Assembly (NCBI GenBank): GCA_018402565.1
Contig: JAGYIQ010000013.1
Location: 1 to 64,000 of the forward strand
Source of the DNA: Pirellulaceae bacterium
Lineage (GTDB): Bacteria > Planctomycetota > Planctomycetia > Pirellulales > Pirellulaceae
Direction: 5' to 3'
DNA length: 64,000 nucleotides
The notes beneath the pieces are model-generated. The model did not search any database, was not told the origin of the DNA, and saw nothing but the letters and a program-made list of their open reading frames with translations. Below, one piece after another: positions 62,984-64,000 of the stretch; position 1 is the stretch's first letter; each line of letters starts with the position of its first letter. The translations under genes and the position numbers were made by a program.

Positions 62984-63805
62984 TTATAGACTCCCCTGAA
63001 AGACATGGACCAATAGGGTGTGCAGGATGGCCAAGGCCAGCAAGATGCCAGTCAGACAAACGTGGATGAACAGCCAACCTTTCAGGCGTCCCTGCAGTGC
63101 CTGATGAAAGTCCAGATCGTCTTTGTCTTGGATCAGTCGCTGCAACGGAGGCGTGCAGGCTTGATGTTCCGGAGTCAAGTAACGTTTCAGATTCTCGACC
63201 TCCGACAACAGTGCTCGCCGCGTTTTCCCGTTGGGAAATGCCAAGTAAGACATGGAGCGTCCCCGTGTCAAAAATGGCAGCAATCTCTGCTCAATAAACG
63301 ACAGCAGGATGTCGCTTTGGTTCTTTGGGTCCAGAGCCAATGCTTCAGCTCGTTGCACCAACTGCCGACGATGCACCGGTATTTGCTCGAAGATCACCTC
63401 GCCGCCAATCGCCGTCAGTTTGCGTGGCACGGTGCGTGTCACGTACAGGCCGTAAAAGCCACTTCCACAGATCAGCAAAAATACCGTCGCCAACATTTGC
63501 TCCAAGGCGCCCAAAGGCCAGCGGAATCCGACGTGGAACCAAAATAGAGCAAAGGCAGCCAAGCCGACGTAGATGTGAATCTGCAACCAAGTGGCACTGC
63601 TGCCGAGTCGCTGAAGGGGCGGCCAACGTTTCCGCCAGCGATAGGCGGCCAAGACCAAAATCATGAACAGCAGCAGGTAGCCACTCGTGAAGCTGGCACG
63701 TGCCAACTGCGCGGTCTGCCATGAGAGCCACATAAACAGCACCAGACCTACTAGCAATAGCAGTAGGACGTGTCGCACTCTCCGTCGCCAAAACGGCTCG
63801 ATCAT
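62984..63805 (-). CDS. Five-helix membrane protein, probable dihaem b-type cytochrome
   Basis: The 273-residue protein has five hydrophobic helices (about 12-30, 42-56, 75-93, 103-122, 243-267). Helix 3 has H77 and H91, helix 5 has H248 and H262; each pair is 14 residues apart, as in cytochrome b bis-His haem sites. H267 is extra. A soluble loop (about 125-240) lies between helices 4 and 5. The ATG at 63805 overlaps the ferredoxin stop (ATGA). It would carry electrons across the membrane between the ferredoxin-type subunit and the decahaem cytochrome. No family name is certain. Confidence 0.72.
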   Translation of the reverse strand: MIEPFWRRRVRHVLLLLLVGLVLFMWLSWQTAQLARASFTSGYLLLFMILVLAAYRWRKRWPPLQRLGSSATWLQIHIYVGLAAFALFWFHVGFRWPLGALEQMLATVFLLICGSGFYGLYVTRTVPRKLTAIGGEVIFEQIPVHRRQLVQRAEALALDPKNQSDILLSFIEQRLLPFLTRGRSMSYLAFPNGKTRRALLSEVENLKRYLTPEHQACTPPLQRLIQDKDDLDFHQALQGRLKGWLFIHVCLTGILLALAILHTLLVHVFQGSL

Positions 63806-64000
63806 CGGTCCAACCATTGGCTCAATACGTCCGTTTCTCTCATGTTGATGCGGACCATGGCGTCATGCGGGCAAGCATTGACACACGCGGGTCCACCCGA
63901 TTGGTCCACACATAAGTCACATTTGGTCGCCTTCAGGATCGGCAATTGCCGCTCGTCGACTTGTTGACGAAAGGCATCGTCGAAGATCTCGACCATCCGG
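63802..64000 (-). CDS. 4Fe-4S ferredoxin-type protein (partial, cut by window end)
   Basis: The last 64 or so residues are visible. CDLCVDQSGGPACVNACPHDA carries a [4Fe-4S] pattern of CxxC, C and CP. The upstream part (LPILKATKCDLC) is typical of the second cluster region of polyferredoxins. The ATG at 63996 could be internal; the true start probably lies beyond 64000. It overlaps the b-type protein gene, so the three genes form one minus-strand operon. Confidence 0.75.
   Translation of the reverse strand, partial: RMVEIFDDAFRQQVDERQLPILKATKCDLCVDQSGGPACVNACPHDAMVRINMRETDVLSQWLDR

Overview
The window reads as a planctomycete chromosome segment, most likely Pirellulales (Rhodopirellula/Pirellula relatives). 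The grounds are GC-rich coding DNA, a DUF1549/DUF1553 + DUF1501 + WD40 gene set, an ECF sigma factor joined to a zinc-finger Ser/Thr kinase, a DUF1559-like protein, a Tat-exported Gfo/Idh/MocA oxidoreductase, a sulfatase, a histone-H1-like basic protein, and many intergenic palindromic repeats. No phage, plasmid or transposase gene was found. About fifty protein genes and two tRNA genes are supported. The taxon is an inference from gene content; no database was searched.

Layout. 0-4.4 kb (minus): S41 peptidase, M42 peptidase, protoporphyrinogen oxidase. 4.6-6.8 kb: SLC13-type transporter and ArsR regulator. 6.8-8.1 kb: repeat field (163-bp inverted-repeat element, 4 x 186-bp array, 53-bp array, heptamer tract). 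8.1-13 kb (minus): NfeD/ClpP-class membrane protease, YdcF-like protein, LarE. 13-15.3 kb: HAD phosphatase and a secreted oxidoreductase. 15.7-21.2 kb: sucrose locus (amylosucrase, SPS-SPP fusion, separate divergent SPP). 21.3-25.9 kb: ECF sigma factor, anti-sigma-like receptor kinase, 61-bp tandem array, DUF1559-like protein. 26.5-28.2 kb: sulfatase. 28.7-33.6 kb: asd-truA-glycosyltransferase-kinase, then accA. 33.9-36.6 kb: CvpA-like, DUF457-like, dtd. 36.9-42.5 kb: pdxA, DUF1549/DUF1501/WD40 operon, small lipoprotein. 44.0-48.4 kb: a five-gene ubiquitin-like conjugation operon. 48.4-55.2 kb: bacterial voltage-gated cation channel, Nudix hydrolase, cobalamin adenosyltransferase, PII-GlnD pair, membrane-anchored helical protein. 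55.4-59.9 kb: H1-like protein, tRNA-Asp, YebC-family regulator, methyltransferase, tRNA-Ser, coiled-coil protein. 60.0-64.0 kb (minus): decahaem c-type cytochrome, five-helix b-type membrane protein and a ferredoxin cut by the window edge.

The most exciting system is at 44041-48384. It contains, in order and tightly packed, a ubiquitin-like protein ending in Gly-Gly-Arg-Leu, an E2 with HPN, Cys and Trp at canonical spacing, a ThiF/E1 adenylating enzyme, a two-helix membrane-anchored JAMM (deubiquitinase-type) protease, and a membrane-anchored protein with an eight-cysteine RING-like C-terminus. Together these cover modifier, E1, E2, candidate E3 and processing protease of a eukaryote-like conjugation pathway. 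The last two proteins put it at the membrane.

The second theme is repeats. Three inverted-repeat families recur: an approximately 98-133 bp family bounded by GGGCTTGTTGATTTTTCC and its complement, an 83-bp palindromic family, and a 163-bp family present as two copies in opposite orientation. Tandem arrays of 186, 98, 61, 53, 16, 8 and 7 bp are also present.
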